From: Bacillota bacterium
GTDB lineage: Bacteria > Bacillota > UBA4882 > UBA8346
NCBI GenBank assembly: GCA_029553165.1
Contig: JAKPCT010000087.1
Coordinates: 1 to 62,257, forward strand
Length of the DNA stretch: 62,257 bases
Direction: 5' to 3'
The position numbers and the translations under genes are program-made. Each line of letters starts with the position of its first letter. Positions within the stretch are counted from its first letter, which is position 1. Of this stretch, positions 17,191 through 25,737 are shown in pieces. The notes under the pieces were generated by a model. It had not been told where the DNA came from and ran no database searches. It saw nothing but the letters and a program-made list of their open reading frames with translations.

Positions 17191-17300
17191 TGAAAAATAA
17201 ATTATTTTAAAATTTTATCATAACCATGTGACAATATCCTACTTAAAATCATAGTATAAGGTATTCATAGAGATAGCAGGTTTTTAGGAGGTGTTGGTCC

Positions 17301-17714
17301 TTGAGTTTTGGCAACGAACTGGTTTATCCTTTTCCGGCGGTGCAGTATATTCCATTGACGTTAACAATGCTTCAACAGGGGTTGATTCCTAAAAAAACAT
17401 TCCGTTCGGAGCAGCCAAGATTGATTGTTGGAGTTGAGATCAACCTTTCCCGTGAGGCGATTTTAAGGGAATATGAGATCGAAGGGTTTCCTGCCACAGA
17501 TTCAAATAGTTTCCCGATCTTAGCACTCAATCTCGAGATTGAGGCAGTAAAGTATCGTGGCTATTATGTTACGATGGTTGGTCAGAAAAAGGTTGGAACT
17601 TATCAATACTACACCATACCATCCAATTATTTCTACAAAAAAAATCTCTTTTTTGAATTATATAATATTGGTACTGCTGAAAAACTGGCGAACACTTCAA
17701 TCACCCTGAAGTAA
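17301..17714 (+). CDS. Hypothetical protein, 137 aa
   Basis: The frame starts at TTG 17301 with AGGAGG nine bases upstream. The soluble product is rich in Tyr, Ile and Pro and predicted mostly beta (for example VGVEINLSREAILREYEIEG and AVKYRGYYVTMVGQKKV). It has no signal peptide. It converges with the glycosyltransferase gene, leaving 3 bp between stops. The alternating strand pattern recalls the neighbouring SPOCS-type proteins but no domain can be assigned. I do not recognise it. Confidence 0.6.
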   Translation: MSFGNELVYPFPAVQYIPLTLTMLQQGLIPKKTFRSEQPRLIVGVEINLSREAILREYEIEGFPATDSNSFPILALNLEIEAVKYRGYYVTMVGQKKVGTYQYYTIPSNYFYKKNLFFELYNIGTAEKLANTSITLK

Positions 17715-17717
17715 TAG

Positions 17718-18752
17718 CTAATTCAAATTACAAATTGTTTTATAGGCTTCAAGGGTTTTTGTGGCTGTCTTTTCCCAGGTGAACTCCTGTAAAACTTTTG
17801 CTTTTAGGTTGGGATTGACGGGTGAGTTCCAGGCTTTCTCAATCGCATTCAGAATGCTATGATAATCATTAGGATTACAATAATAGACTAAATCCTCAAA
17901 ATACTCCCGGGCACAGCCTCGATCAGTAGTAACAATATTACAACCGGCTAAGGCTGCTTCCAAAGATACTAAACCAGGAGTATCATACCAGCTAATCAAG
18001 GCATGGACCCGGGCGGCAGCATAAGCAGATGCCAGTTGTTCCTGTGGTAAGGTATCGATGAAGGACACTTTGTGTCCCATTGCAGCTTGACGACATTGTT
18101 GGTAATAGATGCCATCATTAATCGGACCAATGATAACCAGTGGAATATTTAACTCTTTAGCTGCTTTGATTAACAGCAGTTGATTCTTACGGGCTGAAAT
18201 CCTGCCAACGGTCAGTAAGAAATCGTTAATGCCATACTTATTGATAAACCGGTGCGGTAAAGCATTGCTGAAATAAGAGTCAGCTGCATTGGGGACAATA
18301 ACTGCCGGCGGGAGCGTTTGAAATGATTTTTTTAATATTTCCAGTTCCATCAATGAATTTGGAAGGATCAGATTAACTCCTGACAAGATCTCTTGTCGCA
18401 GTGGCATCGTTTGACGCCACCAATCACCAAAACTGGTTTCGAGGTTGGTTTGTTGTAAGTATTCGGTTGGATCCCAAAATACAGTTGACAAAACCATCTT
18501 TTTACCAAGCTGCCGTGCTTTTTGATAATTTTGATAAGTTTCCTCTACCGGAATAATATTAAAGAGATGGATTAAATCATATTCATCAAGTCTTTGACCA
18601 ACACTATATTTAGTATCAACCTTAACTCCTAATTTAACTAAATATTCCGCTGTCTTAGTAAATTGGATACTGTCTCCGGCGACGGATTTTGCCGCGCTCA
18701 AACGATTTAACAGTAAAACTTTAATTGCAAACACCTCCGGACAATTATTCAT
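17718..18752 (-). CDS. Glycosyltransferase, GT4-like (GT-B fold)
   Basis: The protein of about 344 residues has a variable N-terminal domain with the donor-binding domain behind it: LLTVGRISARKNQLLLIKAA, IPLVIIGP, and the E-x7-E region GLVSLEAALAGCNIVTTDRG. This is the GT4/group 1 pattern for nucleotide-sugar transfer. The start is uncertain. ATG 18752 and GTG 18758 have no ribosome binding site, whereas GGAGG at 18734-18738 is eight bases before an ATT at 18723-18725 that would give IKVLLLNRLSA, the usual beginning for the family. It follows the large SPOCS-like gene by about 30 bp, so it may decorate a surface or spore structure (inference). Confidence 0.85.
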   Translation of the reverse strand: MNNCPEVFAIKVLLLNRLSAAKSVAGDSIQFTKTAEYLVKLGVKVDTKYSVGQRLDEYDLIHLFNIIPVEETYQNYQKARQLGKKMVLSTVFWDPTEYLQQTNLETSFGDWWRQTMPLRQEILSGVNLILPNSLMELEILKKSFQTLPPAVIVPNAADSYFSNALPHRFINKYGINDFLLTVGRISARKNQLLLIKAAKELNIPLVIIGPINDGIYYQQCRQAAMGHKVSFIDTLPQEQLASAYAAARVHALISWYDTPGLVSLEAALAGCNIVTTDRGCAREYFEDLVYYCNPNDYHSILNAIEKAWNSPVNPNLKAKVLQEFTWEKTATKTLEAYKTICNLN

Positions 18753-18783
18753 AACCACAAACGCGAACCGGATTAGACTGTTC

Positions 18784-20865
18784 TTATGATTTAGAGTGTT
18801 TTTCCTGTATCAGAGGATTTAATACCAACTCAACAGTTATTTTGACAGTTCCTCGCTGCCAGGGCCACTTTGTAAGCGGTGTAAATTTAGTATTATTAAT
18901 CTGTGGAACAAACCGTTGTTCCGAATTATTCAGGTTAGTATCAATAAAATTCCAAAATGGGAATTCAAGATACTCTTTTCTTAAAAAACCGTCTTCATCC
19001 CAGTACTCCAGATCGGAACCGAAAGTCCCTTCAATTAAAAGCGCTCTTTGGGCAGAGCGGCAACTAAAAGTACTAATGAAACTACGCCAATCGACAATTT
19101 CCCGGGGATTACCCAGCTGCAAAGGTAGTTCTTGCTCCAAAGTGAGTTTTAAAATGTTAGTCGGCTGTGGTTGCTTGTTGTTGCTAAAAAAACTATGGAC
19201 AGGCGTATCGTTATCAGACTTCTCTGTTTTAAGCTTGACCGTGGTTTCGGTTTCAAGAAAAGAATGTGCAGCCAATTTGATTAAAGCTTGATGGATTAAT
19301 TGCTTCTCCTTTAATTCATATGTTTCATGAACCATTTGGGATTCCAGTTGCAGAATATTTTGATTGGTAAGTTCTCCCCAGGTGAGGTTTTCAACAAATT
19401 TACGCTTGAAGGTTTCTTCATAAACTTTTTTTCGGAAGCCGCAGTAGTTGACTACTATTATCAGTTCACTTTCTACTCTTAGCCATCCGTCTTTAGGTTG
19501 ATAAATCAAATTGTTTAATTGACTTTTAACAGTATTGATTTTAACCACTTTACGCTTTAAGGTAATACTGGTCTCTTTAATGAAATTGAATTCTTTTTGA
19601 GCAGTGGCAATCAATGCCTGAATCAGCTTTCCCTGCTCATCTTTGAGCAGTGGAAGGACTTCCTGCCGGTAGATTTTCGCCTGATAGTCAATGGTAAAAA
19701 AGACATTTAACTGTTGCTCTTGAATGAAAAAGCGAGATTGTTTGGGAAGTATCTCGCTGAAAATTTTAATGGCTTCATTAAAATTAAAGTCAATATCATT
19801 AAGGAATTCATCATAATTTACCTCCCACCGTTGGAAAGCTTCTCTGCCGGTAGCTGCATCAATGTAGAAAGCTTCAACTTCCAGTGCCAGAGATAATAAA
19901 ATTCCTCTTTTTAATGGTTGATCTTTATAATGGCGCAACTTTACATTTAATTCAACAATTTTATTGTTGCTAAATGGTAGCATCAGTTGTTTGGTTAAGC
20001 TCACTGTCTTATTAAACACAGGGGTTAAACTCAGGATATTTAATATTTCCGGATGACAGTTCAGTTGGGGATCCGGTTTTGCTTTGGCACAAGGCAGTTC
20101 TTCTTTTTTAAGCAGACACCAGTTATACCTGATCCGGATTTCCAGTTGCCATTGACAACTGCTAATTTGATGAAAATAATAATCAATTACTTCCCCTGAA
20201 ATTTTAATGGCTGTTTCTTGGGGAAAAGGTGCTAACTTTAAAGAAATACTGAACGGAATTGTAAGACTGATTTCACGTTTGATTTTATCTTTGGAAAGAT
20301 ATTCAACAGCTCCTTTCACTTCTCCATTAACCAGATAGGACTTTTCCTGAAAAAAAATTACTTCCCCGCAGAATTTTTTTGGTCGGGCATCTGCATTGGG
20401 AAACCGGATTAGATGGTTGATTAAATACTCGGCAGAATCTTTTTCAATAATGGAATCAACCAGGATAATCTGTTCTTGTTCATAATCGACTTGATTAACT
20501 GGATTTATTTCATAAACAGTTAAGCTAAAGCCGGTTTCCAATACCGCAACTTCAGAGTTTCCTTTTGGATTCGGTTGAAACAGGTAATAATCCTGTTGTA
20601 AGTCGGCTGCTAATAATGGCAACGGTTCAACGAGTGCAGCTCCCAGTGTTACTTCAAATTGCAAGCGGTCTTCCAGTTTTTTAAAACGGCCGTCGAAATC
20701 AGTATAAAGGATTGTTCGTCTGATAGAGCCTTTTGCACAGAGTGATCTTGACCGGTTGAAAAACTTAATCTCCTTCAAAGAGACCTGAATCTCTTGAATG
20801 TGACGGTTAACCAGCTCTTGCCAGAGAGTTTCGATTTTAAATTGGCAACTGCGTTTTTCAAACAT
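18784..20865 (-). CDS. Large SPOCS/DUF3794-like repeat protein, 693 aa
   Basis: The start is ATG 20865, six bases after TAGGAG. The protein has no signal peptide, cysteine clusters or membrane spans. It consists of repeated beta-rich blocks with charged amphipathic strands (VSLKEIKFFNRSRSLCAKG, AIKISGEVIDYYFHQI, KTVSLTKQLMLPF, TSITLKRKVVKI), a layout close to the SPOCS (DUF3794) domains of the next gene but more divergent. SPOCS domains occur in spore-envelope proteins such as SipL, where they mediate assembly contacts. Neighbours are the glycosyltransferase downstream and the triple-SPOCS gene upstream. The domain call is tentative. Confidence 0.55.
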   Translation of the reverse strand: MFEKRSCQFKIETLWQELVNRHIQEIQVSLKEIKFFNRSRSLCAKGSIRRTILYTDFDGRFKKLEDRLQFEVTLGAALVEPLPLLAADLQQDYYLFQPNPKGNSEVAVLETGFSLTVYEINPVNQVDYEQEQIILVDSIIEKDSAEYLINHLIRFPNADARPKKFCGEVIFFQEKSYLVNGEVKGAVEYLSKDKIKREISLTIPFSISLKLAPFPQETAIKISGEVIDYYFHQISSCQWQLEIRIRYNWCLLKKEELPCAKAKPDPQLNCHPEILNILSLTPVFNKTVSLTKQLMLPFSNNKIVELNVKLRHYKDQPLKRGILLSLALEVEAFYIDAATGREAFQRWEVNYDEFLNDIDFNFNEAIKIFSEILPKQSRFFIQEQQLNVFFTIDYQAKIYRQEVLPLLKDEQGKLIQALIATAQKEFNFIKETSITLKRKVVKINTVKSQLNNLIYQPKDGWLRVESELIIVVNYCGFRKKVYEETFKRKFVENLTWGELTNQNILQLESQMVHETYELKEKQLIHQALIKLAAHSFLETETTVKLKTEKSDNDTPVHSFFSNNKQPQPTNILKLTLEQELPLQLGNPREIVDWRSFISTFSCRSAQRALLIEGTFGSDLEYWDEDGFLRKEYLEFPFWNFIDTNLNNSEQRFVPQINNTKFTPLTKWPWQRGTVKITVELVLNPLIQEKHSKS

Positions 20866-20940
20866 CAAAAACTCCTAAGTAGCTCTATCTCCTAACATAT
20901 ATATGCCAACCTTGTCATCAAAACTACTTTTATAGACAAG

Positions 20941-20970
20941 AAACAGGTTGTTCTGATAAACAACCTGTTT
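20941..20970 (-). terminator. Perfect 12-bp stem-loop after the triple-SPOCS gene
   Basis: AAACAGGTTGTT and AACAACCTGTTT form a perfect 12-bp stem with a 6-base loop, 20 bp after the stop of the minus-strand triple-SPOCS gene. The following minus-strand bases (CTTGTCTAT) are only moderately T-rich, so termination may be partial and allow reading into the next gene. Confidence 0.6.
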
Positions 20971-20990
20971 CCACGATCTTTGTCGGAATT

Positions 20991-22241
20991 TTACAAGTAA
21001 TATGGAGAAACAACTTCGACCAGTAGTTGTTGTGTCTGAGTTACCTTTACAAAGAATTCAATTACAACTTTCTGCCGTAAAGTGGTACTGTTTTCTAATT
21101 CAAACAGTATTGTTTCGATTCTGGAGTCAACTCTGACGTTCATTCCGGGCATTGTACCGATGATATCTACAAATGTACTGAACGGAATGTTTTCGGCTTG
21201 ATGGTGTTCCAGGTTATCTTCGCCAATAAAGAAGATCTGTTTGTGTAAAATACCTTGAATAATTACTTTATCTTCAATAACTTCAGTAGTTAGATCATCG
21301 ATTCTGGCAACGATCTCCCGAATCTTGATTGTTGGAATTGGTAATGTGAAGAGATTTTCAACTAAGATTTGATTGGTGTTTTCGCCAATAACATTCTCTA
21401 ATTTGAGGAGCGCTCCAGGTCCTAAAGAGACATTGATCTGAATGCTTTCGGTAACTTTGGCGAAGAATTCAACGACTACTTTTTGTAATAATGTAGTTTG
21501 AGATTTTAAATCAAAGTGAATAAATTCAACGGTTGGAATGATTTCAACATCCATTCCGGTAACTGCACCGGGGATATCGACAAAGGTTGAGAATTCGATA
21601 TCTTCACCTTGGTGATATTCAACATTATTGGTTCCAATATAGAATATTTGTTTATGAATTACACCCTGGATGATTACTTTATCTTCAATTACATGAGTTA
21701 CAATATTACGGATTTCTACAGTAATATCATCAATCTTGATTGCCGGATTTGCCAATTCGACAAAGTTTTCAAACAACTCCTGCTTGGTGTTCTCTCCGAC
21801 CACTTGGTCGACCCTTACCAGTGGTCCGGTCCCTGTTAAGATGTTTAATTGTCTGCTTTCGGTAACTTTAACAAAGAATTCAATTACTACTTTTTGATGA
21901 ACTACAGTTGGGGACAGTAAGTTGAAGATTACCGTTTCAATAACGGGATCGATCTGTACATTCATGCCTGGTTCTGCTCCAGGTAAATCTACAAATGTGC
22001 TAAAGTTGATGTCCTCCGCTTGGTGATGGACAATATTGTCTTCTCCGACAAAGAAGATTTGTTTGTGTAGAATCCCCTGGATGACTACCTTATCAGCAAT
22101 CACATCAGCGGTTAGATCACGAACTTCGGCAGTGATATTACGAACTTTAATTGCTGGTAAGGTTAAAGTTACATTTCTTTCAATAAGTACCTGTCTGGTA
22201 TTTTCACCGATAACCACTTCGGCCCTGATCAAAGGGTCCAT
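20991..22241 (-). CDS. Triple SPOCS (DUF3794) domain protein
   Basis: The 416 residues form three clear repeats of about 140 residues (about 1-135, 142-275 and 282-410). Each runs from a GENT-x-Q motif through KVVIQGILHKQIFFVG, an H-Q-x-E segment and FSTFVDIPG to KVVIEFFVKVTES. This is the SPOCS/DUF3794 pattern. In SipL such triple domains help assemble the spore morphogenetic layers, but this protein lacks the LysM domain of SipL. GAAGGAGGG precedes the ATG. It lies 20 bp after the small membrane-protein gene and is probably cotranscribed. A role in the spore or cell envelope is inference. Confidence 0.85.
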   Translation of the reverse strand: MDPLIRAEVVIGENTRQVLIERNVTLTLPAIKVRNITAEVRDLTADVIADKVVIQGILHKQIFFVGEDNIVHHQAEDINFSTFVDLPGAEPGMNVQIDPVIETVIFNLLSPTVVHQKVVIEFFVKVTESRQLNILTGTGPLVRVDQVVGENTKQELFENFVELANPAIKIDDITVEIRNIVTHVIEDKVIIQGVIHKQIFYIGTNNVEYHQGEDIEFSTFVDIPGAVTGMDVEIIPTVEFIHFDLKSQTTLLQKVVVEFFAKVTESIQINVSLGPGALLKLENVIGENTNQILVENLFTLPIPTIKIREIVARIDDLTTEVIEDKVIIQGILHKQIFFIGEDNLEHHQAENIPFSTFVDIIGTMPGMNVRVDSRIETILFELENSTTLRQKVVIEFFVKVTQTQQLLVEVVSPYYL

Positions 22242-22261
22242 TAAATTCCCTCCTTCAAAAA

Positions 22262-22501
22262 TTAACTAGACTTTTTTGGTTTGGTTTTAGATCTCCTTAA
22301 TACACCTCGCTTTACTTTGTGACAGTGAGTATTTTCTTGGTTGATCATAGTACTTAGATTATTGGATTTATTTTCAGGATTATTAATTGTGGTGCCGTCA
22401 AAATAATTGTTTTTGTAGTAGTGATACCTATCAAGCCATACTGTAAGACCCACCAAGATAACGAAATAGGATAAAATTGCAAACACTAACATTACAATCA
22501 T
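22262..22501 (-). CDS. Small single-span membrane protein, 79 aa
   Basis: The product starts with one strong membrane segment (about residues 2-22, MLVFAILSYFVILVGLTVWL) and continues with a polar, basic tail ending in Lys/Arg-rich sequence, likely cytosolic. GAGGGA lies five bases before the ATG. It precedes the triple-SPOCS gene with a 20-bp gap and may tether or accompany it. No family is recognised. Confidence 0.6.
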   Translation of the reverse strand: MIVMLVFAILSYFVILVGLTVWLDRYHYYKNNYFDGTTINNPENKSNNLSTMINQENTHCHKVKRGVLRRSKTKPKKSS

Positions 22502-22651
22502 GTATTCCCTCGCTTACTGATAATCACTGTCCTGAATCGATACTATAATATATGTGCTGACCACAATTTGTGCTAATGTTAGGGAATTATTTTTTTAATT
22601 TTAAAATTAAAGCAGAAAACTTAGTTTAGCAGGTGTTTTAGAGGACATAAG

Positions 22652-22694
22652 AAAAAAGCTGGAGCTATTCACCAATTCAGTTGGGAACAGCTCC
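22652..22694 (-). terminator. Terminator of the small 22.8-kb gene
   Basis: On the minus strand GGAGCTGTTC pairs with GAATAGCTCC (one G-T pair) around a 14-base loop, followed by AGCTTTTTTC. It starts 24 bp after the frame-2 stop of the small gene at 22718. Confidence 0.75.
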
Positions 22695-22717
22695 ATGGTT
22701 ACTTGAAGGTTGAGCTT

Positions 22718-22859
22718 TTATTTGTTGGCTTTGATTTCGGCTAATTTGGCTTCGATAAAATCTTTTAGCCAGAGCCCGATTGGACCCAATACATAATTCA
22801 ATATATCCAAACTCTGTCTGAAGATGTGTCGCTTCGAGCCCGATTTCAGCTAGAGGCAT
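22718..22859 (-). pseudogene. Small gene, apparently frameshifted
   Basis: AGGAGG lies eight bases before ATG 22859 (MPLAEIGLEATHLQTEFGY...). That frame runs on to 22677, inside the terminator stem, which is unusual. A second frame gives a much more protein-like end (LNYVLGPIGLWLKDFIEAKL, then AEIKANK) with a TAA at 22718-22720, just ahead of the terminator. A one-base shift between about 22790 and 22815 would join the two into a protein of about 46 residues. No family is recognised. Either the gene is broken or the assembly has an indel. Confidence 0.45.
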
Positions 22860-22980
22860 TTGAGTCTCCTCCTAATATGTTGTCGTCATTGATGCATGAT
22901 TGCTCTGCTATAGTTTATTATTTAAATCTGAAAATCGGAATAGGCTTTTGAAATCAGTTGCACAGTATGATTGTCAGTAT

Positions 22981-23018
22981 AAAAAAAGGGTTTGTCCTTT
23001 GATGAAGAACAAACCCTT
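22981..23018 (-). terminator. Terminator of the 23.0-kb membrane protein gene
   Basis: On the minus strand AAGGGTTTGT and ACAAACCCTT form a 10-bp stem around TCTTCATCAAAGG, followed by seven T. It begins about 28 bp after the stop codon. Confidence 0.88.
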
Positions 23019-23045
23019 CGAAACTATTTGGTTTATATCAATTGC

Positions 23046-23936
23046 TTAGATCAATTTCTGATATTCTTCCGGAGTAATCATACCGCTTAGCACTTTGCTT
23101 TCGTTTTCTTGGCCGTTTTTTTCTTCGATTTTAAAAACTTTAAGATAAATATCTTCACTTTGGCAGTTTAAGCAGTGTTGTTGGACGATCTTCAAACAAG
23201 GCGCCGTCAGTTTGAATTTTGAAATCAATGAACCAACGTCATGAAGGTTATTATTTTTAAGAGCATAGATAATTTTATCTGCCTCGGTTTCCGGTATGTA
23301 ACCAACGATCAGATCATCACTGTACCAGGAGTCACATCTTTCACAGAATGGTTGTGAGGCCGAGTCCGCAGCTATAATTATTGCTAATCCGGCGATCAAC
23401 GATAATTCTACCAGATAATAACCCCAGATCCATGGTTCTTTAATTGCAATTCCCCGATCTGAACTTCGACCGACTTTACTGATTGATACACCGATCTTGG
23501 CAGAGTATTTAATGAATCCCAAAAAACCTTTCATGCCGGTTTCATTTACTAAGATTAAATCTGACAATTTATCTTTACTGAATGCTGTTTGTTGGTTATT
23601 TTCAGAGTTTTGTAACTGTAAAGAGAACGTTTCATAAACTCCATTTTTAAAATTTTCATATTTAAAATAAAAATAACTACTGTAAATTATTAATCCCATT
23701 AAGGACGCAAAAATAATGGCCATATACTTGTTTCTGACTTTTCCACTTTTGATTGCTTGGGCTAAGGCAAATCCTCCAATAGCGCCGGCGCCTAACGGAA
23801 AGAACAAGATCAAATAAATCAGTTTACCGATGAAATGCATTAGAAAACCGATGGTAATCCCGCCGATTACTAATACTAACAACATGAATAGTATACCTAA
23901 GACAGGTACATGATTACTTGGAAGATAATTTTTCAA
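23046..23936 (-). CDS. Membrane protein with C-terminal cysteine pairs, about 296 aa
   Basis: Three membrane segments lie in the first 95 residues and a fourth near 175-193 (YYLVELSLIAGLAIIIAA), followed by a cytosolic tail with two pairs of cysteines (CERC and CLNC), suggestive of a zinc site. The end (SGMITPEEYQKLI) resembles the short SHOCT motif found at the ends of many bacterial proteins. The start is probably TTG 23936, six bases after AGAGGTG. GTG 23945 is the alternative but has no proper site. No family is recognised. It has its own terminator. Confidence 0.65.
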   Translation of the reverse strand: MKNYLPSNHVPVLGILFMLLVLVIGGITIGFLMHFIGKLIYLILFFPLGAGAIGGFALAQAIKSGKVRNKYMAIIFASLMGLIIYSSYFYFKYENFKNGVYETFSLQLQNSENNQQTAFSKDKLSDLILVNETGMKGFLGFIKYSAKIGVSISKVGRSSDRGIAIKEPWIWGYYLVELSLIAGLAIIIAADSASQPFCERCDSWYSDDLIVGYIPETEADKIIYALKNNNLHDVGSLISKFKLTAPCLKIVQQHCLNCQSEDIYLKVFKIEEKNGQENESKVLSGMITPEEYQKLI

Positions 23937-24011
23937 CAGTTTCACCTCTATTTATTATCTGTATTTATTTTAATTTTCCAAAAAAATAAAAAATCCTTTG
24001 GAAATTTGATA

Positions 24012-24055
24012 AAAAATGAAAAGAACTGCTGCAAAAAGGTTTTTTGTAACAGTTC
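24012..24055 (-). terminator. Terminator downstream of the beta-propeller remnant
   Basis: GAACTGTTACAAAAAA pairs with TTTTTGCAGCAGTTC on the minus strand (two wobble pairs), followed by TTTTCATTTTTT. It lies 85 bp after the stop of the 5'-truncated gene at 24140. Confidence 0.6.
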
Positions 24056-24139
24056 CTTATAATTTTTATTATTCAAACAAACTAATTTACCAAAGTAGGA
24101 CAATTGCAATATTTGCGAATGTTCCGGTGTCAATTATTT

Positions 24140-24559
24140 TTAAACTTTTAGTCTTAATTTACGATTATCTTCTAAAATAACCTCAATCTCTGTGTTGGAG
24201 ATCCATCGTAAAGATTCAACATACTCACCCTCTAAGAGATGTTTTAATTTCCTAGTTTTAAGGTAATAGATATCGATACCCGAACCATCAATTTGACTAT
24301 AAACTAAATAAATCTTATCTCCATCAGGTGAGAATCCCCCTTCCCAGATCCCATCCGAGAAGGGAGCATAGAGCTTCTTTAAGTTGCGGCTAAATATTGC
24401 ATAATAGGGATATTCTTCTGCATTATTATGGATAAAATATTGGTTATTTTGTAGTAAATCACGGTTTGAGTCGTCATAAAGCTTTACTTCTGAAATACAA
24501 ATATCATCATATTTGGCCTCAACAAAAATACCGGTTAATCCGGCATTGGAGTATATATA
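24140..24559 (-). pseudogene. 5'-truncated beta-propeller (WD40/TolB-like) protein remnant
   Basis: An uninterrupted frame of 139 codons ends at TAA 24140-24142 but contains no ATG, GTG or TTG start before the upstream stop at 24560-24562. It reads as a real protein C-terminus: FSRNLKKLYAPFSDGIWEGG, then FSPDGDKIYLVYSQIDGSG and ISNTEIEVILEDNRKLRLKV. The F-S-P-D-G-D-K-I-Y motif is typical of WD40/TolB-like propeller blades. The 5' part of the gene has been lost, and the terminator of the next upstream gene now lies 20 bp away, so a deletion joined the two. Confidence 0.65.
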
Positions 24560-24580
24560 TTAAAGAAAGTAAAGGACAAT

Positions 24581-24611
24581 AAAAAAGACTGCTATTAGAT
24601 TACCAGCAGTC
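24581..24611 (-). terminator. Terminator of the single-SPOCS gene
   Basis: GACTGCT and AGCAGTC form a 7-bp stem around an 11-base loop, followed by TTTTTTATT on the minus strand, 30 bp after the stop. Confidence 0.85.
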
Positions 24612-24640
24612 CTTCTAACAAAAGTAAAAGGATGGCCAAC

Positions 24641-25218
24641 TTATTGCAGATTTTTAATTATTATTTGGGTAAGATAGTTCATGAATATAGTGATTGCGGT
24701 AATTCCACCGATACTGGGGTCTTCTTCGGTAATAATATTTTGATTAATTAGCGATATTGATCCGGAAACAGTTGATGTTTCGGGAAAATCTCCGGGAATC
24801 GGTTCAATCACTGAAAATGGAATTACTTCGGATTGATCGTGAATTAATGAGTCAAATCCAAGAAAACTGATGTTAACAACAACTTCTCCACTTATTTGGA
24901 CAACTGCAGATGAAAAACCAACGATTTCAAATTGGACATTTCCCAGTTCAATTTCGAATGTGAGAATTGACTGAGCTGTGGAAAACAGTTGGATTACCGG
25001 AGCAAAACAGATAATATGCTCTGTTTCACTTAAGATCATTACAACCGGTGGACGAATGTCAGGTTGAATTGTGCATCGTTGTTGAATCTCCCCTAAAAGC
25101 TGTCTGGTAATTTGATTGCGGAAACGGGAGATATTAGTGCTAAACTCACAAGCATTAGGTAGTTTACAGATTTTTTTGACCCTTTGGCTGCTGAGGTATT
25201 AAAAAAATTACAAGTCAT
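24641..25218 (-). pseudogene. Single SPOCS/DUF3794-like protein, frameshifted at A7 or read by -1 frameshifting
   Basis: AGAGGTGATC lies just before ATG 25218 (MTCNFFNTSAAKGSKK). After the seven-A run at 25171-25177 the protein-like sequence continues in the -1 frame (ICKLPNACEFSTNISRFRNQ, then ITRQLLGEIQQRC) into the 132-residue open frame that ends at 24641. That frame has SPOCS-like strands (VVQISGEVVVNISFLGFDSL, HDQSEVIPFSV). Joined, it makes about 192 residues. The junction is A AAA AAA, a classical -1 slippery heptamer, so it may be a missing A, a mutation or programmed frameshifting. The gene probably belongs with the SPOCS genes at 18.8-22.2 kb. Confidence 0.65.
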
Positions 25219-25737
25219 AAGATCACCTCTTAATTGTTTAAGATTTCTTCCCAACACGTGGCAACTTTTGAGGATTGAAATTATTAATTGATTGCACCTG
25301 TTGTTGGGCATTTTAAGTTTTTTGAATTCTATAGCTATCTGCCAAAGTAGCATTTATAAGTTCAAACCATTCATCGGGGCCATTGCCTCTCATACAAACA
25401 TTATCTCCGTCTGTGATCCAGGGTTAAAATCAAAGTGGGCCAATAATCACTATTTTATGCTATATTCTATTTTCTGATATAAGGCTTTGCTACTGTAATA
25501 AAATTTTTTAAACAAAATTCTTTTTAAACCAATGCATATTAGGCAGTCAGTAATTGATAATGATATATTTATTAAAAATTCCAGTTTTAAAGCCATCGGT
25601 TACCTTGAATAACTATTTTTTTGTTAATGAGTTTTATTAATTGCAGTAATAACCTGATTATTGTTTTCGTAGCATACTTTATTATATAATATTTAAAGCA
25701 TAAAGCATTAAATATTTTTAAGAGGAGTTTAACCACA
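25219..25737. other. 519-bp gene-free stretch upstream of purC
   Basis: No full gene is supported. A short minus-strand protein-like piece (PWITDGDNVCMRGNGPDEWF, then ELINATLADSYRIQKT) ends at TAA 25313-25315, with a possible ATG at 25393 but no ribosome binding site. It may be a remnant. Close to purC there is a TATTATATAAT element at about 25681-25691 that could serve as its -10 region. I see no purine riboswitch. Confidence 0.4.

Noticed and set aside
23948-24133. 61-codon minus-strand frame over a terminator
   Set aside because: It covers the hairpin at 24012-24055 and has no ribosome binding site.
25313-25420. Minus-strand stretch with MRGNGPDEWFELINATLADS
   Set aside because: It looks protein-like, but it has no ribosome binding site and no neighbours to support it, so it is only mentioned in the intergenic entry.
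25480-25737. Purine riboswitch upstream of purC
   Set aside because: The conserved three-way-junction core and an anti-terminator pair were sought and not found.
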